Assembly (NCBI GenBank): GCA_023259675.1
Contig: JALRGT010000004.1
Coordinates: forward strand, 132,350 to 196,349
Source of the DNA: Flavobacterium sp.
Lineage (GTDB): Bacteria; Bacteroidota; Bacteroidia; Flavobacteriales; Flavobacteriaceae
Direction: 5' to 3'
Length of the DNA stretch: 64,000 nt
Under the pieces are notes generated by a model. It was given only the letters and a program-made list of their open reading frames with translations, had not been told where the DNA came from and made no database searches. Positions within the stretch are counted from its first letter, which is position 1. Each line of letters begins with the position of its first letter. This document shows, piece by piece, positions 33,575 to 42,728 of this stretch. The position numbers and the translations under genes were made by a program.

Positions 33575-35047
33575 TTATCTTGAATAATTCGGTGCTTCTT
33601 TAGTGATAGTCACATTATGTGGATGACTTTCAGCAATACCGCTTGAAGTTAAACGTACAAAACGTCCTGTTTCTTGCAAAGTGGCAATATCTTTAGCACC
33701 ACAATATCCCATTCCGGCACGAAGACCACCAATGAATTGTAACATACTTTCGTTTAATTCTCCTTTGTAAGGTACACGACCTACAATTCCTTCCGGAACT
33801 AATTTCTTAACATCATCTTCTACGTCTTGGAAATAACGATCTTTTGAACCCGTTTGCATGGCTTCTACAGACCCCATTCCACGATACGATTTGAATTTTC
33901 TTCCTTCGAAGATAATGGTTTCTCCCGGAGATTCTTTGGTTCCGGCTAACAATGAACCTAACATTACACAATCAGCTCCTGCAGCGATAGCTTTAGGAAT
34001 ATCTCCTGTGTAACGAATTCCACCATCGGCAATTACAGGTACTCCAGTTCCTTTTAACGCAGCTGCAACTTCAAGTACAGCCGAAAACTGAGGAAAACCA
34101 ACACCGGCAACGATACGAGTGGTACAAATTGAACCGGGTCCAATTCCCACTTTTACACCATCTGCTCCATTCTCCACTAAATATTTAGCGGCTTCTGGAG
34201 TCGCTATATTTCCAACGATTACATCTAAATTTGGAAACTTAGCTTTAACCGCTTTTAATACATCTACCACACCTTTGGTATGTCCGTGTGCTGTATCAAT
34301 AATAACCGCATCAACACCGGCATTTACCAATGCTGAAGCTCTGTCTACTGCGTCAGCAGTTACCCCTAAAGCGGCTGCTACACGCAAACGACCGTAAGAA
34401 TCTTTATTGGCAATGGGTTTTTGAGTCAGTTTAGTAATATCTCTAAACGTGATTAAACCTACTAATTTATTGTCTTTATCTATTACTGGAAGTTTTTCTA
34501 TTTTATGACCTTGTAAAACTACTTCGGCTTGTCCTAACGAAGTCCCTTCGGCAACGGTTACTAGATTTTCGCTAGTCATCACCTCAACAATTGGTCGTGC
34601 GTGATTTTTCTCGAAACGTAAATCACGGTTGGTAACAATTCCTTTTAATCTTTGATTTTCATCAACAATTGGAATTCCACCGATACCATATTCTTTCATG
34701 GCATTTTTTGCATCGGCTACTGTGGATGTTAACGGTAAAGTTACCGGATCGATAATCATCCCAGATTCGGCACGTTTTACTTTACGTACTTTGGCCGCTT
34801 GCTGCTCGATGGTCATATTTTTATGCAGAACACCAATTCCGCCCTCTTGAGCCATGGCAATTGCCATAGAACTTTCGGTAACAGTATCCATAGCAGCTGA
34901 TACTATAGGAACGTTAAGCGTTATGTTTCTTGAAAATTTGGATTGAATACTCACTTCGCGTGGAAGCACATTGGAGTAGTTTGGAACTAATAATACATCA
35001 TCGTAAGTTAAACCTTCGCCGATAATCTTGGAATTGTGTGCTATCAT
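33575..35047 (-). CDS. guaB: inosine-5'-monophosphate dehydrogenase
   Basis: The 490-residue enzyme oxidises IMP to XMP with NAD, the committed step to GMP. Two CBS domains (about 95-205) are inserted in the TIM barrel. The catalytic loop is [13 protein letters not shown] with the active Cys at about residue 306, the phosphate-binding loop [10 protein letters not shown] and the flap YRGMGS are present, and the C-terminal GRVPYKG matches. Length is standard. Its promoter -7 box lies 27 bases before the ATG. No guaA is adjacent. Confidence 0.97.
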   Translation of the reverse strand: MIAHNSKIIGEGLTYDDVLLVPNYSNVLPREVSIQSKFSRNITLNVPIVSAAMDTVTESSMAIAMAQEGGIGVLHKNMTIEQQAAKVRKVKRAESGMIIDPVTLPLTSTVADAKNAMKEYGIGGIPIVDENQRLKGIVTNRDLRFEKNHARPIVEVMTSENLVTVAEGTSLGQAEVVLQGHKIEKLPVIDKDNKLVGLITFRDITKLTQKPIANKDSYGRLRVAAALGVTADAVDRASALVNAGVDAVIIDTAHGHTKGVVDVLKAVKAKFPNLDVIVGNIATPEAAKYLVENGADGVKVGIGPGSICTTRIVAGVGFPQFSAVLEVAAALKGTGVPVIADGGIRYTGDIPKAIAAGADCVMLGSLLAGTKESPGETIIFEGRKFKSYRGMGSVEAMQTGSKDRYFQDVEDDVKKLVPEGIVGRVPYKGELNESMLQFIGGLRAGMGYCGAKDIATLQETGRFVRLTSSGIAESHPHNVTITKEAPNYSR

Positions 35048-35073
35048 GTTGCAATTTCTAGTTGAATTGCGTG

Positions 35074-35081
35074 CAAATATA
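35074..35081 (-). promoter_or_regulatory. -7 promoter element TATATTTG
   Basis: Perfect TAnnTTTG on the minus strand, 26 bases before the guaB ATG, followed by CACGC. Confidence 0.7.
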
Positions 35082-35182
35082 GTGAATTATTTTGAATGTT
35101 AAATTGAAAACTTCAGGATTCTTTTTTCATTTGGCTATCCTTAATTATCTGGATAATTCAAAACTTCCATTTATCCTGATTC

Positions 35183-35330
35183 TAGCCCAGGGAGCAATGA
35201 AAAGCCACGATGATAAAAACCACACCTTTTTATTGGGTTTAAAAAGCGACCAACGGAAGCTCTTTTAAACCCTTATAAAAAGGGGGTTTTTATGGAGTGC
35301 TTGCAATGTATCACTGGAATAGCTCCTAAA
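35183..35330. ncRNA. large nested hairpin element, candidate structured RNA or mobile repeat
   Basis: About 145 bases fold as one long stem. From outside in: GGAGC (35192-35196) with GCTCC (35323-35327), GCAA with TTGC, ATAAAAACC with GGTTTTTAT, CCTTTTTAT with ATAAAAAGG, and GGGTTTAAAA with TTTTAAACCC. The apex has GCGACCAACGGAAGC. The borders TCTAGCCCAGGGAGC and GGAATAGCTCCTAAA resemble recurrent intergenic elements of Flavobacterium genomes. Transcription and strand cannot be told; pairing would work on both strands. It lies between guaB and an outer-membrane protein gene, both on the minus strand. Confidence 0.6.
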
Positions 35331-35333
35331 AAA

Positions 35334-36734
35334 TCAATAGGGATCATTATTATCTTTAAAAACAAAATTGAGTCCGAATTGAAATGACAGACTATTTGCT
35401 TTACTGAGGTCACGATATTCCAATAAATTATCGGCCATTAAATACATGTTGAATGCCCCTAGGTTTGCCGACAATCCCAGTCCAAAATTGGTATAGGAAA
35501 AAGAATCTACAGTATAAGTCGCTTTTATGTGCCAATTGGCAAATAGATTGCGACGGTAATAACCCGTCAAAGCCATTAAAGGAGATCTTGGTGTTGTCAT
35601 CATAAAAAACTGGGCTCCAACCGCATTTTTATACGCCGTTTCTTCATAAGCACCACAATTACAATCCTCGTCTCCTCTCCCATCATCAAAAGAATATTGA
35701 TACGAAGCGTTGAGTTTAAGTGGTCTCCAAGTAGTATATTTATCGTAAAGGGTATCTACCGGAATGGCTTCCTTAAATTCCCGATAAGCATCATCAGTGG
35801 TATTCCCGCTAAAATTAGGATTGACCCCTTTGTATTCATAGAAACCTTTATAGGTGTATGACTCTACATCTTTACTGTGTTTTACAAAACCTAAATCGAT
35901 AACACTGGCTGTAACCTGAATATTTTTCTTTGGATAATAGGTAATCCCGGCATCGAAACCTAGACCCAAATCCCCTCCCAAAAACATCTTCTTTCTAAAA
36001 TCGGCCGCAGGATCTCCATCATAACCATCATCAGTATATTGTGAAATTCCGGAGGTATTTAGCTCTAAGTTGGAATAAATGATTTGTTTATAAACGGTCG
36101 TGTCATCGGGTGCTGTATATATAAATCCCGAATTATGGGTTGAAGTAGCATTAAAAGAACTGGAATAAATCTTGGCTCTTGCACCAAAAATTAAATTTTC
36201 TTTAATGTTTTTGTTGTAACCGACATGTAAAACCGAAAGCATTTCGGCACGCCCGCTTAAATCTCCTAGGTTAAACCTTTTTCCCAAATAATCTTTATTT
36301 CCATATAAAGCCAGAACGGCTAAATCTTTGGGTACATAGCCTAAAAAGTCAAATTCCTGATACATTCCGAAAGATACATAACCATGGTCTTGCCAATCCC
36401 CTACTTTGAATCCACCATTGAAAATTTCGATTTGTTCATTGATAACCATTTTGTCATTTCTGGAGGCAGTCGCCACAACATCGCGCAATTTGGTATTAAA
36501 ATCGACGCCATTATTGGCAAATAAATCATAGGCCGAAAATCCGGAAGACCCAATATTGGCCGAAATTCCAGAAAGAAAAGGAACTCCAAAATAAAATTTA
36601 TACTTTACATCGGCACCCGGATTACTGAGTAATGACTGGGGAACAGAAGTAAAATTATATAAAATTTGTTTGTTTTGGGAAAAGCTGCTAACACACCATA
36701 ATAATAGCACTAAAAGGGAAAAACACTTTCTCAT
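35334..36734 (-). CDS. outer-membrane beta-barrel protein (DUF5723-like)
   Basis: The 466-residue protein has a signal peptide (ending SSFSQ) and alternating amphipathic strands throughout. Segments such as NLIFGARAKIYSS, GLGFDAGITYYPKKNIQVTASVIDLGFV and LMADNLLEYRDLSKANSLSFQFGLN are typical of the PorP/SprF and PorV-like Bacteroidota barrels, here closest to DUF5723. A loop contains CNCGAYEET, possibly a redox or metal site. It starts by a four-base ATGA overlap with the upstream lipoprotein gene, so the two are translated together. An outer-membrane complex with that lipoprotein is an inference. Confidence 0.8.
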   Translation of the reverse strand: MRKCFSLLVLLLWCVSSFSQNKQILYNFTSVPQSLLSNPGADVKYKFYFGVPFLSGISANIGSSGFSAYDLFANNGVDFNTKLRDVVATASRNDKMVINEQIEIFNGGFKVGDWQDHGYVSFGMYQEFDFLGYVPKDLAVLALYGNKDYLGKRFNLGDLSGRAEMLSVLHVGYNKNIKENLIFGARAKIYSSSFNATSTHNSGFIYTAPDDTTVYKQIIYSNLELNTSGISQYTDDGYDGDPAADFRKKMFLGGDLGLGFDAGITYYPKKNIQVTASVIDLGFVKHSKDVESYTYKGFYEYKGVNPNFSGNTTDDAYREFKEAIPVDTLYDKYTTWRPLKLNASYQYSFDDGRGDEDCNCGAYEETAYKNAVGAQFFMMTTPRSPLMALTGYYRRNLFANWHIKATYTVDSFSYTNFGLGLSANLGAFNMYLMADNLLEYRDLSKANSLSFQFGLNFVFKDNNDPY

Positions 36735-37282
36735 TGTACAGTCATATATGTGGTTGCACTTGATTTTAACTTTAAGCTTCCAACGCTATTCTCTGTCAAT
36801 ACAGGTCCCGGAGCCATTGCAAAAAGAAAACCTAACTTTCGGGTATTCTTCAACAGATTCAGTTTAGCATTTTCAAAAACTTCGGTTTTGGACACTATGT
36901 TTTCACCACCACTATAAGCAGGGACATTAAAACGTATCGTATACAATACTACATTATTTTGATCCAACAATACAACATCCAGAGTATAGCTTCTATTGAT
37001 TGTGTTGTTGACTTCAAAAAAAAGTTCTGCTTTGGTTAAATGATTACGGAAAAAAGAATCTCGAAACACATCAAAATCTTCTGCATCAAAGCCTACATTG
37101 TGTTCTACGCCATTCGTCACAAATTCTTTTGCGAGCACATCAAAATAACTCAAATTAGCGACATAAACAGGTTCTAGGACTAAGTCATTTACCTGATTAA
37201 AATCTAAATCACTGGAACAAGAAAAAGAAAAAAGGACTAAAAAAACTAAACTTAGAATCCGATTATTGGGGACTTGATTCAT
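36731..37282 (-). CDS. predicted lipoprotein, partner of the barrel protein
   Basis: A 183-residue protein with lipobox FSFSC at about residues 18-22. The mature part is beta-rich (AELFFEVNNTINRSYTLDVVLLDQNNVVLYTI), suggesting an immunoglobulin- or lipocalin-like sandwich. No named family was recognised. The stop TGA overlaps the ATG of the barrel gene. It should lie on the periplasmic or outer face of the outer membrane next to the barrel. Confidence 0.78.
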   Translation of the reverse strand: MNQVPNNRILSLVFLVLFSFSCSSDLDFNQVNDLVLEPVYVANLSYFDVLAKEFVTNGVEHNVGFDAEDFDVFRDSFFRNHLTKAELFFEVNNTINRSYTLDVVLLDQNNVVLYTIRFNVPAYSGGENIVSKTEVFENAKLNLLKNTRKLGFLFAMAPGPVLTENSVGSLKLKSSATTYMTVQ

Positions 37283-37383
37283 TCTAATCTAACTTTTATT
37301 AAAATTATTACTGGACAATTTATTTAAACGCAGTACTACTTCACTTATTATTATTCATTGCATCATTCTTATTTTATATCATT

Positions 37384-38247
37384 CTAATAAAAACTTTTAA
37401 AAATTTTAGAGGCTTCATTATAGGCGCTTTCAAAACTTAACGGATTCAGATTGGTATTTTCTTTATTCGCAGTAAAATAAGACACTAATTTCTCGGTAGG
37501 CATGTTTCCCGTCAATACATCCCTGGCCATCGGACAACCACCAAAACCTTGAATCGCCCCATCAAAACGGCGACAACCGGAATGATATGCGGCATCGATT
37601 TTTTCAAACCATTTATAGGGGGTGGTATGCAGATGGGCACCAAACTCTATTTCTGGATATTTTGGAATTAAATTCGAAAACAGATACCGAATCACATCCG
37701 GAGTTGAACTTCCTATTGTATCCGAAAGAGATAAGATTTTGATTCCCATCTCAGCCAATTTTTCTGTCCATTCCCCTACAATCTCCACATTCCAAGGATC
37801 ACCATACGGATTTCCGAAACCCATTGACAAATAAGCCACCACTTCCTTATCGCTTTTATAGGCAATTTCTAAAATTTCGTCTAAAGTAATTAAAGATTCG
37901 GCAATGGTTTTGTGCGTATTCCGCATTTGAAAATTCTCAGATATCGAAAATGGAAACCCTAAATATTGAATTTCTTTATGTTTTGAGGCAATTTCGGCAC
38001 CTTGGGTATTGGCAATAATGGCCAATAATTTGCTGGTCGTTTTAGACAAATCCAGTTGTGCTAAAACAGCTGCGGTATCCTGCATTTGAGGAATTGCTTT
38101 GGGAGACACAAAACTACCAAAATCGATGGTATCAAAACCCACACGTAACAAAGCCTGAATGTAAGCCACTTTCCTATCAGTAGGAATAAAGGACTTTATA
38201 CCTTGCATTGCATCCCGTGGACATTCGATTATTTTTATTGGCTTCAT
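37384..38247 (-). CDS. hydroxymethylglutaryl-CoA lyase-like protein
   Basis: The 287-residue TIM-barrel protein belongs to the HMGL/DRE-TIM metallolyase family. It keeps the catalytic R-D (here IECPRDAMQGI instead of the usual VGPRDGLQNE), LSDTIGSSTPD, the metal HxH in FGAHLHTTPY and the loop GFGGCPMARD with the catalytic Cys. HMG-CoA lyase cleaves HMG-CoA to acetyl-CoA and acetoacetate in leucine degradation. The altered first motif is shared by many Bacteroidota members and may reflect a somewhat different substrate. The ATG at 38247 is used, since an upstream in-frame TTG lies in the -7 box. Confidence 0.85.
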   Translation of the reverse strand: MKPIKIIECPRDAMQGIKSFIPTDRKVAYIQALLRVGFDTIDFGSFVSPKAIPQMQDTAAVLAQLDLSKTTSKLLAIIANTQGAEIASKHKEIQYLGFPFSISENFQMRNTHKTIAESLITLDEILEIAYKSDKEVVAYLSMGFGNPYGDPWNVEIVGEWTEKLAEMGIKILSLSDTIGSSTPDVIRYLFSNLIPKYPEIEFGAHLHTTPYKWFEKIDAAYHSGCRRFDGAIQGFGGCPMARDVLTGNMPTEKLVSYFTANKENTNLNPLSFESAYNEASKIFKSFY

Positions 38248-38253
38248 ACGATT

Positions 38254-38261
38254 CAAAGATA
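38254..38261 (-). promoter_or_regulatory. -7 promoter element TATCTTTG
   Basis: Perfect TAnnTTTG on the minus strand ending seven bases before the HMG-CoA lyase ATG. The transcript would have almost no leader. Confidence 0.6.
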
Positions 38262-38325
38262 GAAAAACAATTATAACTTCTAAATCCTAGTGATTAATTT
38301 TAAAGGAATCCAAAAACATTACACC

Positions 38326-38405
38326 AAAAGGTAATAATACAAAATATTACATTATTTGGTAATATTAAATATTATTACGTAATTTGGTAATAATATTAAA
38401 TTTAA
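38326..38405. promoter_or_regulatory. repeated GGTAATA motifs ahead of satD, candidate operator
   Basis: Three direct copies of (A/T)GGTAATA(A/T)TA (about 38327-38338, 38358-38369 and 38382-38393) are interleaved with complementary TATTAC/GTAATA segments (ATATTAC at 38344, ATTATTACGTAAT at 38370). They precede the satD-like gene, whose protein has a C-terminal helix-turn-helix. Autoregulation through these repeats is likely but inferred. Confidence 0.55.
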
Positions 38406-38423
38406 TAAAGAATATTTTTTAAT

Positions 38424-38431
38424 TATATTTG
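38424..38431 (+). promoter_or_regulatory. -7 promoter element TATATTTG abutting satD
   Basis: Perfect TAnnTTTG only three bases before ATG 38435, implying a leaderless mRNA if used. Confidence 0.55.
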
Positions 38432-38434
38432 AAT

Positions 38435-39046
38435 ATGACAAGCATCATAACAGGAGACATTATCAATTCCAGAAAACTCCCTTCAACAGTATGGATGAGT
38501 GGATTGAAACAATTATTCAATACCAAAGGTGAAGCCCCAATAAAATGGGAAATTTACCGTGGAGATGAATTTCAATTGGAAATCGACAATCCTGCTGAAG
38601 CCTTACTTACAGCCATCCAAATCAAAGCCTACCTCAAAACCGTCCAATTAGATGCTAGAATAAGCATTGGAATTGGAGACAAAACCTATCAGGCCGAGAC
38701 AATTTCGGAAAGCAACGGATCTGCTTTCATCAATTCTGGAGAACTTTTTGATGTTTTAAAAAAGCGAAAAATAACCTTAGCCGTTAATTCCGGACATGCC
38801 GAATTGGATTCTGAAATCAATTTAATGCTACAATTAGGATTGACATTTATAGATAATTGGTCTGTACAATCAGCTGAATTAGTCTTGGCGACAATTTCAA
38901 ACGATTCACTATCTCAAGAAGAAATAGGCAAACAACTTGGTATCAATCAAGCTGCCGTAAGCCGCAGACGAAAACGGGCACAATTCGACTTACTATTAGA
39001 ATTGGATGCTTATTTTAGAAAAAAAATTAATTCACTTACCTCATGA
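38435..39046 (+). CDS. SatD-family protein
   Basis: The 203-residue protein begins with the SatD signature MTSIITGDIINSR, continues with YRGDEFQLEI and ARISIGIGDK (a nucleotide-cyclase-like fold), and ends in a helix-turn-helix LSQEEIGKQLGINQAAVSRRRKRAQ (about 160-184; the last part is the recognition helix). SatD was named from a streptococcal acid-tolerance locus; its biochemistry is poorly known. It overlaps the DUF3307 gene by four bases (ATGA), a widely conserved pairing. The HTH and upstream GGTAATA repeats suggest self-regulation. Confidence 0.87.
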   Translation: MTSIITGDIINSRKLPSTVWMSGLKQLFNTKGEAPIKWEIYRGDEFQLEIDNPAEALLTAIQIKAYLKTVQLDARISIGIGDKTYQAETISESNGSAFINSGELFDVLKKRKITLAVNSGHAELDSEINLMLQLGLTFIDNWSVQSAELVLATISNDSLSQEEIGKQLGINQAAVSRRRKRAQFDLLLELDAYFRKKINSLTS

Positions 39047-39738
39047 TTATTTTTATAAAGCTACTATTAACGCACTTATTGGGCGATTTCATACTTCAAC
39101 CCACTGCTTGGGTTCTGGACAAAGAAAGAAAAAAACACAAAAGTATTTACTTATACATCCACAGTATTTTACATGGACTCCTTGCTTTCATATTCATTAA
39201 CGAAATTGCATTCTTGGGTTATGCCATAGCATTAACAGTAACCCATGGAGGTATTGATTATTTAAAACTACGTTTTCAGAAAAACAAAACGAAACGAAAT
39301 TGGTTTCTGGCAGATCAAATTTTACATCTAATTGTATTGCTAATCATTACTTTTTTATACGAGAAAACAGTCATCGATTTTACGTTGATAAACGATTCGT
39401 TTTGGATACTAATAACTGGAATCCTTTTATTGACAAAACCAACTTCTATCATTATCCGAAATATTATTTCAATCTGGACACCCGAAAACAAAAAGAAAAA
39501 CAGTTCCTTATCGAATGCCGGAAATTACATTGGAATACTCGAACGCTTATTCGTGTTTTGCTTTATCCTTACCAATCATTTTGAAGCTATCGGTTTTCTA
39601 TTGGCAGCAAAATCCATTTTCCGGTTTGGCGATCTCAAAGAAGCCAAAGACCGGAAACTTACCGAATATGTACTTATCGGCACTTTATTAAGCTTCGGAA
39701 TTGCCATACTCACTGGACTTATCGTGCAAATACTTTAA
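39043..39738 (+). CDS. DUF3307 membrane protein
   Basis: A 231-residue inner-membrane protein with about six hydrophobic segments. The N-terminus KLLLTHLLGDFILQP and THGGIDYLK are the DUF3307 landmarks, followed by FLADQILHLI with conserved Asp, Gln and His. The family pairs with SatD regulators in many bacteria, and its function is not established. Its start overlaps the satD stop. A bidirectional terminator follows. Confidence 0.87.
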   Translation: MIIFIKLLLTHLLGDFILQPTAWVLDKERKKHKSIYLYIHSILHGLLAFIFINEIAFLGYAIALTVTHGGIDYLKLRFQKNKTKRNWFLADQILHLIVLLIITFLYEKTVIDFTLINDSFWILITGILLLTKPTSIIIRNIISIWTPENKKKNSSLSNAGNYIGILERLFVFCFILTNHFEAIGFLLAAKSIFRFGDLKEAKDRKLTEYVLIGTLLSFGIAILTGLIVQIL

Positions 39739-39753
39739 TCATTAAAAAAACAA

Positions 39754-39789
39754 AAAAGGTTTGCCAGAATTTTTTCTAACAAACCTTTT
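39754..39789. terminator. bidirectional terminator
   Basis: Arms AAAAGGTTTG (39754-39763) and CAAACCTTTT (39780-39789) form a perfect 10-bp stem, with A/T runs on both sides, between DUF3307 and pyrD. Confidence 0.85.
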
Positions 39790-39812
39790 CAATATAAAAT
39801 TGATGAAACAAA

Positions 39813-40835
39813 CTATTTCAGTCGTTCCAAAATCTTTTTATTAATGGCTTTTACCAAGGCTGGACCTTCATAAATAAATCCGGTGTACAATTGTACCAAA
39901 CAAGCTCCAGCTTCCAGTTTTTCGATGGCATCTTCGGCAGAATGAATTCCACCCACCCCAATAATTGGGAAAGCTTTGTTACTTTTTTGAGATAAAAACC
40001 GAATCACTTCGGTAGAACGCTTGGTGAGTGGTTTTCCCGACAAACCACCTGTTTCATTTTTATTTTCAGATATTAACCCTTCTCTAGAAATGGTGGTATT
40101 GGTTGCAATTACACCGGCGATTTTTGTTCCTTTTACAATATCAATAATATCCAGCAATTGTTCATCCGTCAAATCAGGTGCAATTTTAAGCAAAATCGGT
40201 TTTTGTTTGGCTTTCGCCAAATTCTTATTCTGCAAGGTTTGCAACAATTGAGTCAACGGCTCTTTGTCTTGTAACGCACGTAAATTAGGCGTGTTCGGCG
40301 AACTTACATTCACCACAAAATAATCTACATAATCATATAACGCATCAAAACAGATTTCATAATCGGAAGTCGCTTCTTCGTTAGGAGTCAGTTTATTTTT
40401 ACCGATGTTCCCACCAATCAACACACCGGAATTTGATTTTAATCGCTCCACTGCTTCTTGAACACCACCATTATTAAAGCCCATTCGGTTGATGATTGCC
40501 GAATCTTCCTTAAGACGAAACAAACGCTTCTTTGCATTTCCTTCCTGTCCTTTTGGAGTTAATGTTCCTATTTCGATAAAACCAAAACCAAAATTCGACA
40601 ACTCTTTGTATAATTTGGCATCTTTATCAAAACCAGCGGCAAGTCCGACCGGATTTCTGAATTTCAATCCGAAAACTTCCGTTTCCAAGCGTTTGTCATC
40701 CACTAAGTAAAGACCTTTAAAAATGGCTTTTGCTCCGGGAATTTTAGAAACCAAACGGATAAAAGAAAAAGTAAAATGGTGTATTTTTTCTGGATCAAAC
40801 CAAAAAAATATCGGACGTATGAGTAATTTATACAT
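39813..40835 (-). CDS. pyrD: dihydroorotate dehydrogenase (quinone), class 2
   Basis: The 340-residue flavoprotein oxidises dihydroorotate to orotate in pyrimidine synthesis and passes electrons to quinone. The N-terminal amphipathic helices ([20 protein letters not shown]) mark the membrane-bound class 2 enzyme. FMN and substrate motifs are [26 protein letters not shown] and [11 protein letters not shown] with the catalytic Ser, and IGVGGI near the end. The ATG at 40835 is used; an in-frame TTG seven codons upstream is the end of the -7 box. Single gene. Confidence 0.96.
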   Translation of the reverse strand: MYKLLIRPIFFWFDPEKIHHFTFSFIRLVSKIPGAKAIFKGLYLVDDKRLETEVFGLKFRNPVGLAAGFDKDAKLYKELSNFGFGFIEIGTLTPKGQEGNAKKRLFRLKEDSAIINRMGFNNGGVQEAVERLKSNSGVLIGGNIGKNKLTPNEEATSDYEICFDALYDYVDYFVVNVSSPNTPNLRALQDKEPLTQLLQTLQNKNLAKAKQKPILLKIAPDLTDEQLLDIIDIVKGTKIAGVIATNTTISREGLISENKNETGGLSGKPLTKRSTEVIRFLSQKSNKAFPIIGVGGIHSAEDAIEKLEAGACLVQLYTGFIYEGPALVKAINKKILERLK

Positions 40836-40853
40836 GTAAAAATTTTTGTTCTG

Positions 40854-40861
40854 CAAAAATA
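40854..40861 (-). promoter_or_regulatory. -7 promoter element TATTTTTG
   Basis: Perfect TAnnTTTG on the minus strand, 18 bases before the pyrD ATG. Confidence 0.7.
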
Positions 40862-41044
40862 GAATTATCTCACCGATAAATAAATATTTGGCTATTAATT
40901 TTATAAAGGATTCAATCTTTAATGTTTTTCAACCATTATTTTTTCAACCATTAGTCAAATATTTTACACGTTAAAAACACCTCTTGCAAACCTGTTTCAT
41001 AATTCGTTAAATCCAACATCATTTCCTATTCCTTAAATAAATCT

Positions 41045-41052
41045 TATCTTTG
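41045..41052 (+). promoter_or_regulatory. -7 promoter element TATCTTTG
   Basis: Perfect TAnnTTTG, 21 bases before the pepT ATG. Its TTG is in frame with pepT. Confidence 0.7.
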
Positions 41053-41073
41053 TGCTTCATTAAAAAATACTTT

Positions 41074-42348
41074 ATGCAAAAGATTATTGACCGCTTCATT
41101 AGTTATGTTACTATTGACACGGAATCAGACCCTAACTCCGAAACGACTCCAAGCACAGTAAAACAATGGGATTTAGCCCATAAATTAGTCGAAGACCTGA
41201 AAAGAATCGGAATGCAAGAGGTAACAATAGATGACAAAGCCTACATCATGGCTACCTTACCCAGCAATATAGAACATGAAGTTCCAACCATAGGTTTCAT
41301 TTCTCATTTTGATACTTCCCCTGATTTTACGGGAGCTCACGTAAGACCTCATGTCGTAGTGAACTATGATGGTACTGATATCGTATTAAACGAAGAAGAA
41401 AACATCATTTTATCTCCTAAATATTTCAAGGATTTATTACAATACAAAGGACAAACGCTAATCACCACCGACGGTACAACACTTTTGGGTGCCGATGATA
41501 AAGCAGGAATCACCGAAATCATTACTGCCATGGAGTATTTATTACACCATCCGGAAATCCCTCACGGAAAAATAAGAATCGGATTTACACCTGATGAAGA
41601 AATTGGTCGTGGCGCACATCATTTTGATGTGAAAGAATTTGGTGCCGAATGGGCGTACACCATGGATGGAAGTCAGGTTGGGGAATTGGAATATGAAAAT
41701 TTTAATGCCGCAGGAGCCAAAATTACTTTCAAAGGCAAAAGTGTTCATCCCGGATATGCCAAAGGTAAAATGATCAACTCGATGTTGATTGCCAATGATT
41801 TTATCAGCCAATTGCCATCTGACGAGGTGCCTGAAAAAACCCGCGGTTATGAAGGTTTCTTTCATGTGCATCATTTTAACGGAAGTATTGAAGAAACGGT
41901 GGTCGAATTAATCATTAGAGACCACAACAAGAATAAGTTTGAAAAACGCAAGAAACTGATTGAGAAAATTGTTAAAAAAATCAACAAAAAATCCGCAAGA
42001 CAATTTGGCGAAGACATCGTTATTGCCGAAATCAAAGACCAATATTACAATATGAAAGAAAAGGTAATTCCTGTAAAACATATTGTGGATATCGCCGAAA
42101 AAGCGATGAAGGATTTAAAGATAAAACCGATCATCAAACCTATTCGTGGAGGGACGGATGGTTCTCAACTCTCCTACATGGGATTACCTTGTCCCAATAT
42201 TTTTGCCGGCGGTCATAACTTTCACGGAAAATACGAATATGTTCCTGTAGAAAGCATGCAGAAAGCGGTGGAAGTAATCGTAAAAATTGCAGAATTAACA
42301 AGTCAGCCCAATTTTGGTTTAGAAACACCCAAAAAAGGAAAGAAATAA
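41074..42348 (+). CDS. pepT: peptidase T (tripeptide aminopeptidase)
   Basis: The 424-residue M20 metallopeptidase cleaves N-terminal residues from tripeptides. The di-zinc ligands are visible in order: ISHFDTSPD (His), LGADDKAGI (bridging Asp), [10 protein letters not shown] (catalytic Glu pair), TMDGSQVG (Asp) and [12 protein letters not shown] (His). The dimerisation lid runs about 205-320. Length is typical. The ATG at 41074 is chosen over an in-frame TTG at 41050 that belongs to the promoter. Cytosolic single gene with its own terminator. Confidence 0.95.
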   Translation: MQKIIDRFISYVTIDTESDPNSETTPSTVKQWDLAHKLVEDLKRIGMQEVTIDDKAYIMATLPSNIEHEVPTIGFISHFDTSPDFTGAHVRPHVVVNYDGTDIVLNEEENIILSPKYFKDLLQYKGQTLITTDGTTLLGADDKAGITEIITAMEYLLHHPEIPHGKIRIGFTPDEEIGRGAHHFDVKEFGAEWAYTMDGSQVGELEYENFNAAGAKITFKGKSVHPGYAKGKMINSMLIANDFISQLPSDEVPEKTRGYEGFFHVHHFNGSIEETVVELIIRDHNKNKFEKRKKLIEKIVKKINKKSARQFGEDIVIAEIKDQYYNMKEKVIPVKHIVDIAEKAMKDLKIKPIIKPIRGGTDGSQLSYMGLPCPNIFAGGHNFHGKYEYVPVESMQKAVEVIVKIAELTSQPNFGLETPKKGKK

Positions 42349-42363
42349 GTCCAATACAATCAT

Positions 42364-42408
42364 AAAAAAACCGATACAGAATTTGAAATTCTGTATCGGT
42401 TTTTTTTT
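42364..42408. terminator. bidirectional terminator
   Basis: Arms ACCGATACAGAATTT (42370-42384) and its exact complement (42386-42400) extended by A and T runs. The loop in practice is TTTGAAA. It separates pepT and yajC. Confidence 0.9.
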
Positions 42409-42425
42409 ATCCTAAAAAGAAAGGA

Positions 42426-42698
42426 TTATTTTTTTGCCAATGTAGCACTCATTTCCATAGAAATAGCAGAACGCTCCATTTTTAATTTTCCAGACATCGT
42501 TTCAACAACTACCGTTGTATCCCCCAATTCTGAAACTTTACCATGAAGACCACTTTTAGTTATAATTTTATCCCCTACTTTTAAACTGCTTTCAAATTGT
42601 TTTTCTTGTTTCGCTCTTTTTTGTTGTGGTCTAATCATGAAGAAATAGATTACCACAAACATTAAAAGAAACGGTGCAAATTGACTTAATTGTTCCAT
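42426..42698 (-). CDS. yajC: Sec translocon accessory subunit YajC
   Basis: The 90-residue protein has one N-terminal membrane helix (about 8-26, PFLLMFVVIYFFMI) followed by the diagnostic RPQQKRAKQ and a small cytoplasmic domain (KVGDKIITKSGLHGKV). It joins SecDF in the holotranslocon. It lies 30 bases downstream of nusB on the same strand, probably as the second gene of that operon. Confidence 0.95.
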   Translation of the reverse strand: MEQLSQFAPFLLMFVVIYFFMIRPQQKRAKQEKQFESSLKVGDKIITKSGLHGKVSELGDTTVVVETMSGKLKMERSAISMEMSATLAKK

Positions 42699-42728
42699 AA
42701 TTTTAATTCTCTTTTTTGTTTATTAATA

